Shown in pieces: positions 38,903 to 47,539 of a DNA stretch of 64,000 bases. Source of the DNA: Streptomyces sp. NA04227 (lineage in GTDB: Bacteria > Actinomycetota > Actinomycetes > Streptomycetales > Streptomycetaceae); the NCBI RefSeq assembly GCF_013364195.1, contig NZ_CP054918.1:7119001-7183000 (forward strand), read 5' to 3'. Numbering within the stretch: position 1 is the stretch's first letter; each line of letters starts with the position of its first letter. The notes under the pieces are model-generated. The model saw only the letters and a list, made by a program, of their open reading frames with translations. It had not been told where the DNA came from and did not search any database. A program made the position numbers and the translations under genes.

Positions 38903-40471
38903 ATGCCGGACACGACGACCGCCCCGGCGGCGCCCGTGGTCGAGGCGGCCGGAATCTCCAAGCGATTCGGCGCCACCGTCGCCCTGAGCGACGCGAAGAT
39001 CACCATCGCGCCGGGCGAGTCCCACGCCCTGGTCGGCCGCAACGGAGCCGGGAAGTCGACCCTGGTCTCCATCCTCACCGGTCTGCAGCGACCGGACACC
39101 GGCACCCTGAGCTTCTCCGGCGCGCCCGCGCCCGCGCACGGCGACACCGACGCCTGGCGGTCCAAGGTCGCCTGCGTCTACCAGAAGTCCATGGTCGTCG
39201 GCGAGCTGACGGTGGCCGAGAACCTCTTCCTGCACCGGCAGAGCGCCCACTCCCTGCGCCCGATCCGCTGGCGCGAGCTGCGGGCGCGGGCGGCGAAACT
39301 CCTCGCCGAGTACAGCGTGGACGTCGACCCCGACCGCAAGGTCAAGGAACTCACCGTAGAGCAGCGGCAGTTCGTGGAGATCGCCCGGGCGCTGTCCTTC
39401 GGCGCGCGGTTCATCATCCTCGACGAGCCCACCGCACGCCTCGACGCCCGCGGCATCGAGCGCCTCTTCACCCGGCTCCGCGACCTCCAGCGGCAGGGCG
39501 TCGCCTTCCTGTTCATCTCGCACCACCTCCAGGAGGTGTACGAGCTGTGCACGCAGGTGACCGTCTACCGCGACGCACGGCACGTACTGACCGCGCCGGT
39601 GGCCGGGCTCGGGCACGACGCACTGGTCGAGGCGATGACGGGGGAGAGCGCCACCGCCCCCGCGCCGGGCCGCCCGGCGCAGCCGCTGCCCGCCGACGCC
39701 CCCGAGGTGCTGCGGGTGAGCCGACTGGGCCTGGACGAACACTTCTCGGACGTCTCGTTGTCGGTGCGCGCGGGCGAGGTCGTCGGCCTCGCGGGCGCGG
39801 CGGCGAGCGGTTGCGTACAGCTCGGCGAGACCGTCGCCGGACTGCACCGGCCGACCGAGGGCGCCGTCGAAGTGTCGGGGCGCCCGGTCAAGGGCGGTGA
39901 CGTGCCCGCCTCCATCCGGGCCGGTGTCGGCTTCGTCCCCGAGGACCGGCATCTGCAAGGGCTGGTGCCCGACCGCAGTGTGGCCGAGAACGCCACCCTC
40001 GCCGTCAACGACCAGCTCGGCCCCTTCGGCCTGGTACTGCCCTCGCGCACCCGGGCCTTCGCGGGCCGCATGATCGCCGAGCTGGACGTCAAGACCCCGG
40101 ACGCCGCCACCCCCGTCTCGGCACTCTCCGGCGGCAACCAGCAGAAGGTCGTGGTGGCCCGCGCGCTCGCCACCGACCCACGGGTACTGATCGCCGTACG
40201 CCCCACCAACGGGGTGGACGTCAAGTCCAAGGAGTTCCTGCTGCGCCGTATCCGGCAGGTGGCCGAGGAGGGGCGCTGCGCGGTGATCATCTCCGACGAA
40301 CTGGACGACCTGCGCGGCTGCGACCGCGTGGTGACGATGTTCCACGGCCGGGTGGGGCCCGAGTTCCCCCGGGGCTGGAGCGATGACCAACTGGTCGCCG
40401 CCATGGAGGGCATGGGCGGACCGGACGAGCACACTCAGGAAGGAAAGGCACAGGATGTCCGTCACGACTGA
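38903..40471 (+). CDS. Sugar ABC transporter ATPase with two nucleotide-binding domains (RbsA-like)
   Basis: A 522-residue tandem ATPase. Domain 1 is intact: Walker A GRNGAGKS (45-52), signature-like LTVEQRQFVEIARAL and Walker B FIILDEPTARLD. Domain 2 keeps the signature LSGGNQQKVVVARAL but its Walker A is degenerate (GLAGAAASGCVQ) and its Walker B has lost the DE pair (VLIAVRPTNGVD near 425-438). Degenerate second Walker A sites are usual in this family, the missing DE is not. It energises sugar import and overlaps the permease gene by 17 bases. Confidence 0.9.
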   Translation: MPDTTTAPAAPVVEAAGISKRFGATVALSDAKITIAPGESHALVGRNGAGKSTLVSILTGLQRPDTGTLSFSGAPAPAHGDTDAWRSKVACVYQKSMVVGELTVAENLFLHRQSAHSLRPIRWRELRARAAKLLAEYSVDVDPDRKVKELTVEQRQFVEIARALSFGARFIILDEPTARLDARGIERLFTRLRDLQRQGVAFLFISHHLQEVYELCTQVTVYRDARHVLTAPVAGLGHDALVEAMTGESATAPAPGRPAQPLPADAPEVLRVSRLGLDEHFSDVSLSVRAGEVVGLAGAAASGCVQLGETVAGLHRPTEGAVEVSGRPVKGGDVPASIRAGVGFVPEDRHLQGLVPDRSVAENATLAVNDQLGPFGLVLPSRTRAFAGRMIAELDVKTPDAATPVSALSGGNQQKVVVARALATDPRVLIAVRPTNGVDVKSKEFLLRRIRQVAEEGRCAVIISDELDDLRGCDRVVTMFHGRVGPEFPRGWSDDQLVAAMEGMGGPDEHTQEGKAQDVRHD

Positions 40472-41492
40472 CCTCACCGCGCCCCAGCGCGACCCGGACG
40501 TCAAGGGGGACGGCGGGGGAAGGCCCCGGTTCAGCATCAAGCAGTACCGCGACCTGTCCCTGGTCCCGGTCCTGTTCGTGCTCGGCCTCATCGGCTTCAT
40601 CGTCTCGCCGGCCTTTCTCACCTCCCGCAACCTGCTCGGTGTGGCCCAGCAGTCGACCGAGCTGAGCCTGCTGGTGCTCGCCACGGCGATGATCCTCATC
40701 GTCGGGCGGATGGACCTCTCACTGGAGTCCACCATCGGCCTCGCGCCGGTGGTCGCGGTCTGGCTGGTCCTGCCGGACACCGGCCGGTTCGCCGGTCTCG
40801 GCCTGCTGCCCACCTGGACCGCCGTACCGCTCTGTCTGCTCGTCGGCGCCCTGATCGGGGCCTTCAACGGCTTCCTGATCCTGAAGCTGCGACTCAACGG
40901 CTTCATCGTCACGCTCGGGGCTCTCGTCCTGCTGCGCGGACTCCAAGTGGCCCTGTCCAAGGGCAAGTCGATCACCGAGGTGCCCACCTCGTTCCAGTAC
41001 CTCGGCAGCACCGAGTGGTTCGGCATGGCTGCCTCGATCTGGATCTGCCTGCTGCTGTTCGCCGTCGGCGGCTGTGCGCTCGCCTGGCTGCGGCACGGCC
41101 GTGCCCTCTACGCGATCGGCGGCAACGCCGAGGCGGCACGGGCGGCGGGCATCAAGGTCGACCGGCTCACCTGGGTCGTCCTGATCGCCGGCAGCATGCT
41201 GGCTGCCTTCGCGGGCGTCCTGTACACCGGCCACTACGGTTCGATCTCCGCGAGCCAGGGCGACGGCTGGATCTTCCAGGTCTTCGCGGCCACCGTGATC
41301 GGCGGCGTGAGTCTGGCCGGTGGCCGCGGCACGATCTTCGGCGCGCTGACCGGTGTGCTCACCCTCCAACTCGTGGTCAACGTCATGACCTTGGCGGGAG
41401 TGCCGCCGCTGTGGAACCAGTTCCTCAACGGCGCCATCATCATCGTGGCCCTGATCATCTCCCGCTTCGCCGCGGGCGAGAAGCAGGAATAG
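40455..41492 (+). CDS. Sugar ABC transporter permease (RbsC-like)
   Basis: A 345-residue integral membrane protein of the branched-chain/ribose permease family with about 9-10 hydrophobic helices. Conserved pieces are IVGRMDLSLESTIG, LNGFIVTLGALVLLRGL, and the ATPase-coupling loop AIGGNAEAARAAGIKVDRLTW. The ATG at 40455 lies in the end of the ATPase gene after AGGAAAGG. It forms the pore of the putative 6-deoxysugar importer. Confidence 0.9.
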   Translation: MSVTTDLTAPQRDPDVKGDGGGRPRFSIKQYRDLSLVPVLFVLGLIGFIVSPAFLTSRNLLGVAQQSTELSLLVLATAMILIVGRMDLSLESTIGLAPVVAVWLVLPDTGRFAGLGLLPTWTAVPLCLLVGALIGAFNGFLILKLRLNGFIVTLGALVLLRGLQVALSKGKSITEVPTSFQYLGSTEWFGMAASIWICLLLFAVGGCALAWLRHGRALYAIGGNAEAARAAGIKVDRLTWVVLIAGSMLAAFAGVLYTGHYGSISASQGDGWIFQVFAATVIGGVSLAGGRGTIFGALTGVLTLQLVVNVMTLAGVPPLWNQFLNGAIIIVALIISRFAAGEKQE

Positions 41493-41658
41493 GCGCACGG
41501 GAGCAGTACGCCGGGGCCCGGCCGCACACCCGCGGCCGGGCCGCCGTCGTCGTATCACTCCGACCGTCCCAGGCGTACCGCCCCGCCCCCTCGCATCGCG
41601 TTCGGCGGGTGGCGGACGCCTGACTATGCTGAGCGGACTCAGCTCCAAGGAGGCAAGG

Positions 41659-42363
41659 GTGCCGGTCACCGACGAGGCGATCGAGAAGATCAAGGGAATG
41701 ATCGTCAGCGGTGAGCTGCGTCCCGGTATGCGGCTCCCCAAGGAAGCCGATCTCGCCGAGCGGCTCGGTCTGTCCCGCAACTCGCTGCGCGAGGCCGTCA
41801 AGGCGCTCTCGCTGATTCGCGTACTGGACGTCCGCCAAGGCGACGGTACGTATGTGACGAGCCTGGAGCCGAGGCTGCTGCTCGACGCGCTCGGCTTCGT
41901 CGTGGACTTCCACCAGGACGACACCGTCCTGGAGTTCCTCGAAGTGCGCCGGATACTGGAGCCGCAGGCCGCCGCCATGGCCGCCCGGGTGATGTCCGAC
42001 GAGCAGATCGGCGAGCTGCGGGAGATCCTGGACAGCCTTCCGGCGCAGGCGAGCCTCGACGAACTCATCGCCAACGACCTGGAGTTCCACCGCAAGATGG
42101 CGTTCGGGTCCGGCAATACGGTGCTCTGCTCGCTGCTCGACGGACTCAACGGCCCCACCACCCGGGCCCGGGTCTGGCGCGGCCTCACCGAGGAGGGCGC
42201 GGTCGCCCGTACCGTCGAACAGCACCGCGCCATCTGCGACGCCATCGCCGCGCGCCGCCCCGACCTCGCACAGGCCTGGGCGACCGTGCACATCGCCGGG
42301 GTCGAGCAGTGGCTGCGCGACATGCTCGGCTCGGCGGACTCGGCGCTGCCGCCGGAGGGCTGA
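41659..42363 (+). CDS. FadR-subfamily GntR regulator (FCD domain), probable repressor of the sugar regulon
   Basis: A 234-residue regulator. The winged helix (residues about 1-70) contains IKGMIVSGELRPGMRLPKEAD followed by GLSRNSLREAVKAL. The FCD ligand domain holds metal/ligand residues in ANDLEFHRKMAFGSGN and EQHRAICDAI. The GTG at 41659 is preferred because a perfect AAGGAGG lies five bases upstream; an ATG at 41626 would add 11 residues. It lies 166 bp after the permease and probably senses a pathway acid and binds the two ACATCCGATG sites. Confidence 0.88.
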   Translation: MPVTDEAIEKIKGMIVSGELRPGMRLPKEADLAERLGLSRNSLREAVKALSLIRVLDVRQGDGTYVTSLEPRLLLDALGFVVDFHQDDTVLEFLEVRRILEPQAAAMAARVMSDEQIGELREILDSLPAQASLDELIANDLEFHRKMAFGSGNTVLCSLLDGLNGPTTRARVWRGLTEEGAVARTVEQHRAICDAIAARRPDLAQAWATVHIAGVEQWLRDMLGSADSALPPEG

Positions 42364-42415
42364 GGGCAATACGGCGCCCGGGGCGCCGCCTCCTACCGCG
42401 CGGCCCCGGACAACC

Positions 42416-44101
42416 TCACAGCGCGGTCCCGAAGTTCTGCGTCCACAGCGGCCCGCTCGGGGCCTGCCGCAGGCCGACGCCGATCTCCTTGAAGTCGCAG
42501 TTGAGGATGTTCGCGCGGTGGCCCGAGCTGTTCATCCAGCCCTCCATGACCTGGGCGGGGGTCTGCTGCCCTGCGGCGATGTTCTCGCCGTACGTGCTCC
42601 AGCGGTAACCGGCGGCCGTGATGCGGTCGCCCGGGTCGCCGCCGTCCGGGTCGGTGTGCGAGAAGAAGTCGCGGTCGGCCATGTCGTCCGAGTGCCCCTG
42701 GGCCGCGCTCTGGAGCTTCGGGTTGGCGGTGACCGGGCCGCAGCCGTTCTTGGCGCGCTCGTTGTTGACCAGCTGGGTGACCTGGGCGATCGCGGAGCCG
42801 CCTCCCGTGTCCGCCTTCGGTGTGGCCTTCTGCGGAGTCGCGGTCGTCCTGCTCGGAGTCGGCTTCGGCTTGGGCGAGGACGGCTTGGGCTTCGGCTTTT
42901 CGCTGCGCGAGGGCGAGGCGGAGGGGGACGGGCTGCGGCTGGGCGTCGGACTGGGTGCGGCCGAGGTGGACACCGGGGCCTTCACCGGTTCCGTTCGCGC
43001 CTCGTGGCTGTCGTCCTCGGAGTCGCGGTTGATCGAGTAGATCACGCCGCCGACGGCGAGCAGCAGGACGACCGTGGCGCCCGCCGTCACCGCGTGGGTG
43101 CCGCGCTTGCGGCGGTGCCGGCCCGCCCGGCCCAGCGCGCTTCCGGCGCCGTGGTCCGCGCCGCCGCCGGTGGCCGCGTGGTGACCGGTGCTCCCGGCTC
43201 CGCCACCGACGCCCGGATCCGGGAGGGGGCCGCCGGACAGCGGGTCGGATATCGCTCCGCCGTGGCCCGCGCCGCCGGGTATGCCGGTCGCGGCGGCCGC
43301 GGCCGAGCCGTGGAACATCTGCAGGTACGCGGCCAGCGCGGCGCTGAGCGGGACCAGGGCGAGGCCCACCAGAAGGCGTTCGGCCACCACGAGGCCCGCA
43401 CCCTGCTCGGAGCAGAGCGGGCAGTCGCGTACATGCCGTGCGAGCCGCTTGCGCCACAGCGCGGACGGCTGCCCGTCCCAGGACTCGGTCACCTGCGCGA
43501 GCCCGGGGCACGGCGGATTCGTGGCCAGTGCCCGTATCACCGCGCGCGCCGTCTCCAGCTGCGCCTTCATCCGCTGTACGCGTACGGCGGTGTGCTGGGC
43601 GGACAGCCCCATGGCGGCCGCGACGTCGGCCCGGCTGAGCTGCCCGGAGACCTCCAGCCACCACAGCGAGAGCAGTGCGTTGTCGTCGGAGTCGAGCCAC
43701 CGGGTCGCCTCGGCCGTCTCCCGGCGCTGCCCGGACAGACCGAGGCGCAGGATGGTCAGGTCGACGAAGTCCGCACCGGGGTCCGCGATCTCCTGCGCCT
43801 CGTTGAGGGGCCCGGTGTTCTGCTCGACGGGATGCGTCTGCCAGTACCGGCGCATCTCGTTCATGGCGATGGCGAGCAGCCAGGACCGGAAGCTGGCCGG
43901 GTCGCGCAGCGAGCCGAGGGCGCCGAGGGCGCGCAGCATCGTCTCCTGCACGACGTCGTCGACGTCGGCATGACCGTGCAGCGCACGGCCCACGACGTTG
44001 TACAGCAGGGGCAGATACGCGCTCACCAGCTCGTCCTGAGCCCGTACGTCCCCGGTCTGCGCAGCCCGCACCAGGGCAACGGGCTCGAATTCGTTGCTCA
44101 T
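42416..44101 (-). CDS. ECF sigma factor fused to zinc finger, membrane segment and CAP/SCP domain
   Basis: One 561-residue protein. Residues 1-190 are a sigma-70 region 2/4 pair (YNVVGRALHGHADVDDVVQET with SFRSWLLAIAMNEMRRYW, then LSRADVAAAMGLSAQHTAVRVQRMK). A zinc-finger of anti-sigma type is HVRDCPLC (His223, Cys227, Cys230). Hydrophobic stretches lie at about 237-262 and 338-356. A Pro/Ser/Lys linker (380-430) leads to a CAP/PR-1-like domain (440-561: HSDDMADRDFFSHTDPDG, YGENIAAG, GWMNSSGHRANIL). It joins promoter recognition to a possibly extracytoplasmic sensor in one chain, as in actinobacterial ECF groups with C-terminal extensions. It is convergent with the FadR gene; the 53-bp gap contains CGGCGCC-CGG-GGCGCCG. 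Confidence 0.88.
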   Translation of the reverse strand: MSNEFEPVALVRAAQTGDVRAQDELVSAYLPLLYNVVGRALHGHADVDDVVQETMLRALGALGSLRDPASFRSWLLAIAMNEMRRYWQTHPVEQNTGPLNEAQEIADPGADFVDLTILRLGLSGQRRETAEATRWLDSDDNALLSLWWLEVSGQLSRADVAAAMGLSAQHTAVRVQRMKAQLETARAVIRALATNPPCPGLAQVTESWDGQPSALWRKRLARHVRDCPLCSEQGAGLVVAERLLVGLALVPLSAALAAYLQMFHGSAAAAATGIPGGAGHGGAISDPLSGGPLPDPGVGGGAGSTGHHAATGGGADHGAGSALGRAGRHRRKRGTHAVTAGATVVLLLAVGGVIYSINRDSEDDSHEARTEPVKAPVSTSAAPSPTPSRSPSPSASPSRSEKPKPKPSSPKPKPTPSRTTATPQKATPKADTGGGSAIAQVTQLVNNERAKNGCGPVTANPKLQSAAQGHSDDMADRDFFSHTDPDGGDPGDRITAAGYRWSTYGENIAAGQQTPAQVMEGWMNSSGHRANILNCDFKEIGVGLRQAPSGPLWTQNFGTAL

Positions 44102-44173
44102 GGCCTCGTTCCACTCGCTCTCGTCGTCGACTTCGGTGGCCTACACCTAGGGAGACCGCCGGAGCGTACGCGC

Positions 44174-44208
44174 ATAACAGAAAACCGTCTCCTCTCCGGA
44201 AGACGGTT
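44174..44208 (-). terminator. Intrinsic terminator of the TetR gene
   Basis: Arms at 44183-44190 and 44201-44208 (AACCGTCT/AGACGGTT) form an 8-bp stem; on the minus strand it is followed by TTTTCTGTTA, a clear T-rich tail. It lies about 60 bp past the TetR stop codon and upstream of the sigma/CAP gene. Confidence 0.75.
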
Positions 44209-44269
44209 GTCGGGGCGCTGCGGTGCCGGTACGGAGGGAGTGCGTGCGGCGGGCGGTGGCCCCGGGCCG

Positions 44270-45094
44270 TCAGGCTCCGTGACCTGCGGCAGCCGTTGCC
44301 TGCTCCGGTTCGCTGGGTGCTTCGGGTGCTTCGGGTGCCTCGGGGACCGTAGCCGTGGGTGTGGGTGTGGGTGTGGGTGCGGGGGAGTGGGTGGCCTGGA
44401 TGTCGGGGGCGCTCAGCGGGACCGTCGGGTCGAGTTCCACACCGTGCCGCCGCAGGACACCTTCGAGCAGCGACCAGATGTATCCGATGAGCTGCTCCGC
44501 GATCTCCTCGCGCGGCATGCTCTTGTCGATCACCCACCACTCGGTGGTGTTCTGCACCATGCCGACGATGGCGTGGGCCATGGGCGCGGCCGCGGTGTCG
44601 TCGACACCGAAGGCGAAGAGGTACTCGTCGAAGGCGTGGGTCAGCGTCGCGGCGATGATCGTCTTACCGGCCTCGACGCCGCTGGCCTGCTCGGCGGGAC
44701 CGGGCGGCTGGGTGCGCCGGATGAACCAGTACAGATTGGGCTGTTCCTCCATCAACGAGAGGTAGCCCTCGACCGCGCCCCGGATGCGGTCCACGGGAGA
44801 GGCGCTGTCGTCCAGCGCGGGCGCGAGCCGCGTCACCAGGAGGTGGGTGCCCCGGGCGTGGACGGCCTCCTGGAGTCCGGCCTTGTCCGCGAAGTGGCGG
44901 TACAGGACCGGCTTGGTGACACCGGCCTCCCGTGCCACCTGCTCGACCCGGAGCTCGGGACCGTGCTCGGCGAGGGCGCGCAGCGCGGCGTCGACGAACT
45001 CCTCACGGCGCGCCGCTTTGTGGCCTCGCCACCGCTCCCTGCGCCCGTCCGTACTCCGCCCGGACTGTCCGCTCTCCACTCCCACACACCTCAC
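44270..45094 (-). CDS. TetR/AcrR-family regulator with repetitive C-terminal tail
   Basis: A 274-residue repressor (start uncertain; several GTG codons between 45094 and 45079). The HTH is FVDAALRALAEHGPELRVEQV followed by GVTKPVLYRHFADKAGLQEAV. The ligand domain is typical (YLSLMEEQPNLYWFIRRTQ, HAIVGMVQNTTEWWVID). The last 45 residues are low-complexity: PTPTPTPTATVPEAPEAPEAPSEP, longer than in usual TetR proteins. Divergent from the DUF2236 gene; an inverted repeat lies in their shared promoter. Confidence 0.86.
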   Translation of the reverse strand: MRCVGVESGQSGRSTDGRRERWRGHKAARREEFVDAALRALAEHGPELRVEQVAREAGVTKPVLYRHFADKAGLQEAVHARGTHLLVTRLAPALDDSASPVDRIRGAVEGYLSLMEEQPNLYWFIRRTQPPGPAEQASGVEAGKTIIAATLTHAFDEYLFAFGVDDTAAAPMAHAIVGMVQNTTEWWVIDKSMPREEIAEQLIGYIWSLLEGVLRRHGVELDPTVPLSAPDIQATHSPAPTPTPTPTATVPEAPEAPEAPSEPEQATAAAGHGA

Positions 45095-45111
45095 ACTACA
45101 GGGGACGGAAT

Positions 45112-45122
45112 GTAAGCGTTAC
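45112..45122. promoter_or_regulatory. Putative TetR operator between the TetR and DUF2236 genes
   Basis: GTAA-GCG-TTAC, a small perfect-arm palindrome in the AT-rich patch 45111-45139 (TGTAAGCGTTACTTGAGGTA...), just upstream of the TetR start. It suits an autoregulated TetR protein controlling the divergent gene. The match is short. Confidence 0.42.
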
Positions 45123-45222
45123 TTGAGGTAATAGTAAAACCGGGCGCAACAGGACGAGCGGCACCCCAGGGATCACACTGAGGTGAGGGAAGGGGAAGGG
45201 CGACGGAGAGCGAGACAGCGAG

Positions 45223-46245
45223 ATGGCGGGGGCCGAGAAAAGCGGGGGAATGGGCGAAGCAGAGCGCACGCAGTTGACCCAGCGGACGGCCGTGAGGCGG
45301 GTGACGCTCGTGGACGCGGAGAGCGACACGGACCTGGGCCCGGGCATGGACCTGGGCGGGGAAGATGCCCCCTTCGGACCCGACTGCCTGCTCTGGGACC
45401 TGGCCGGGGACATCCGCAACGTGCTCTCGCTCCAGGCGGCCTTCGTGCTCCAGGTCGCCCACCCGGGCGTCGGCGCCGGAGTCGACCAGCACTCCGTGTT
45501 CCGTACCGACCCGTGGGGCAGGGCGGCCCGGTCCCTGCACTCGGTCCAGTTGTGGGTGTACGGGGGTTCCCGCGCGGCCGAGGAGGGGCGCCGACTGCGT
45601 GCCCTGCACCGCACGGTCACCGGTACCGACGCCCGGGGCCGTCCGTACCGTGCGCTCGACCCCGCGCTCTACGCCTGGGTGCACGCCACCGCGTTCCCGG
45701 TCTTCCTCAGGTCCTGTGCCTACCTCGACCGGCCGCTGGACGAGGCAGGTACCCGCCGCCTCTACGCGGAACACCTGCGCCTCGGCCGTGTGCTCGGCCT
45801 CGATACGGCGGACATGCCACCGACACCCGAGGCGTACTGGGTCTACTTCGCCGAGGTCGTCCGGGAGGAGCTCGAACTCACCGTGGTGGCACAGGAGTTG
45901 CTGGACCCGGCCCGACCGGTGCCGCCGCCGGACGGGGCCCCGGCGGCGGTGCGGCTGCTGTGGCCGGTACTGTTCCCGCCGCTGTCGAGGCTGCGTGTCC
46001 TGTTCACCGTCGGCCTGCTGCCACCGGCCGCGCGCGAGGCGCTCGGGCTGCGCTGGACGGACGCCGACGAGCGAAGGCTGCGCCGCCGCGCCGCCCTGGT
46101 ACGGCTGATCGTCCCGCACCTGCCCGAACGGCTCCGCTTCCTCCCCCTCGCCCGCCGGGCCCGCCGCGCGGCACGCACACCGGGGCCGGCGGGCGGCCGC
46201 CACCACAGCCCGCACGAGCGTCGGCACCGGGGCGAGTACGGCTGA
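45223..46245 (+). CDS. DUF2236 / MpaB-family oxygenase-like protein
   Basis: A 340-residue protein of the ER-bound oxygenase mpaB/latex-clearing-protein-like family. Conserved residues are seen in LQVAHPGVGAGVDQHSVF (His), DPWGRAARSLHSVQLWVYG, and ALYAWVHATAFPVFL (His), which in family members help bind haem. The function in Streptomyces is unknown; the family includes oxidative cleavage enzymes for terpenoid chains. The divergent TetR gene may control it. The C-terminus is rich in Arg and Gly. Confidence 0.8.
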   Translation: MAGAEKSGGMGEAERTQLTQRTAVRRVTLVDAESDTDLGPGMDLGGEDAPFGPDCLLWDLAGDIRNVLSLQAAFVLQVAHPGVGAGVDQHSVFRTDPWGRAARSLHSVQLWVYGGSRAAEEGRRLRALHRTVTGTDARGRPYRALDPALYAWVHATAFPVFLRSCAYLDRPLDEAGTRRLYAEHLRLGRVLGLDTADMPPTPEAYWVYFAEVVREELELTVVAQELLDPARPVPPPDGAPAAVRLLWPVLFPPLSRLRVLFTVGLLPPAAREALGLRWTDADERRLRRRAALVRLIVPHLPERLRFLPLARRARRAARTPGPAGGRHHSPHERRHRGEYG

Positions 46246-46303
46246 CCGGCACGGGGCTGCAGGGATGCTCGGCACCGAGCCCCGTACGGCTACTCTGCGC
46301 CGC

Positions 46304-47437
46304 ATGACCCCGAGGCCCCAGCCGAAGAGCGCCGGTCCGGCGCCGCAGGTGCTGTCCGTCCGTGCGCTGAACCGGGCCACGCTCGCCCGCCAACTGCTCC
46401 TCGAACCGGCCCGGATGTCCGCCGAGGACGCCCTGGTCCACCTCGTCGGCCTCCAGGCGCAGAACGTGAAGCCGCCGTACTTCGCCCTGGCGGCGCGGCT
46501 CGCGGACTTCGCGCCCGAGGAGCTCTCGGAGTTGATGGACCGGCGCGCGGCCGTCCGCATCGTCACCATGCGCTCGACGATCCACACCCACACCGCGGAC
46601 GACTGTCTGCGTCTGATGCCCTTCGTCCAGCCCGCCCGCGACCGTGAGATCACCCATTTCCGCAAGGGGTTGGCGGGAGTCGACCTCGCGGTCCTCGCCC
46701 GCCTGGCCCGCGAACTGGTGGAGGCGGAGCCCCGCACCATGGCCGAGCTGCGGGCGGCGCTCGCCCCCGAGTGGCCCGAGGCCGATCCGCAGGCGCTCGC
46801 GGTCGCCGCGCGCTGCACCCTGCCGCTCGTCCAGGTGACCCCGCGCGGACTGTGGGGACGCGGCGGTCAGGTCGCGCTCACCACGGCCGAGAGCTGGCTG
46901 GGCCGCGAGGCCGGAACGGCTCTCGACGCCCCCGCGACGGTCCGCCGCTACCTCGCCGCCTTCGGCCCCGCCTCCGTCAAGGACATGCAGACCTGGGCCG
47001 GACGCACCCGCCTCAAGGACGCCTTCGACGCACTGCGCCCGGACCTGCTGACCTTCCGCGACGAGAACGGCACCGAGCTCTTCGACCTCCCCGAAGCGCC
47101 CCGCCCCGACCCCGGCACCCCCGCACCGCCCCGCTTCCTGCCCGAGTACGACAACCTGCTCCTCTCGCACGCCGACCGCACCCGTGTGGTCCCGCCCGCC
47201 CACCGGGGCCGGACCTGGACCGGCAACCAGCCCCACCGCAGCCTGCTGCTCGACGGATTCCTCGCCGGTCTGTGGCACCTCGAAGAGACCGGCGGTTCCG
47301 CGCTCCTGACCGTGGAACTCTTCGCGGAGGCCACCCGGCGGGAACGCCGGGACATCGAGGCCGAGGGGCTGCGCACGCTCGACCGACTCGGCGGCGCCCG
47401 CGACCGGGAGATCCGCTTCGCTCCCGTGGCGCCCTGA
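46304..47437 (+). CDS. Winged-helix DNA-binding protein (HTH_42/AlkX-like)
   Basis: A 377-residue protein of the winged-helix family formerly DUF1006. The hallmark is VHLVGLQAQNVKPPYFAL near residue 45; TMRSTIHTHTADD, LWGRGGQVALTT and FLPEYDNLLLSH are conserved blocks. Some relatives (YcaQ/AlkX/AlkZ) are DNA glycosylases acting on alkylated or crosslinked bases through a QxQ/QxD motif; here the QAQN motif is present, so a repair or self-protection role is possible. I took the ATG at 46304; an upstream in-frame start at 46265 would add 13 residues. Confidence 0.78.
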   Translation: MTPRPQPKSAGPAPQVLSVRALNRATLARQLLLEPARMSAEDALVHLVGLQAQNVKPPYFALAARLADFAPEELSELMDRRAAVRIVTMRSTIHTHTADDCLRLMPFVQPARDREITHFRKGLAGVDLAVLARLARELVEAEPRTMAELRAALAPEWPEADPQALAVAARCTLPLVQVTPRGLWGRGGQVALTTAESWLGREAGTALDAPATVRRYLAAFGPASVKDMQTWAGRTRLKDAFDALRPDLLTFRDENGTELFDLPEAPRPDPGTPAPPRFLPEYDNLLLSHADRTRVVPPAHRGRTWTGNQPHRSLLLDGFLAGLWHLEETGGSALLTVELFAEATRRERRDIEAEGLRTLDRLGGARDREIRFAPVAP

Positions 47438-47539
47438 ACCCGCGCCGGGGCACCGACTCGCCCGTCCGCCCGGCCCGTGTTTGGGTAAACCGAGGGGGGA
47501 TGTGCCGACGGACCCGACCAGGAGAACGGAAGTACGCCC

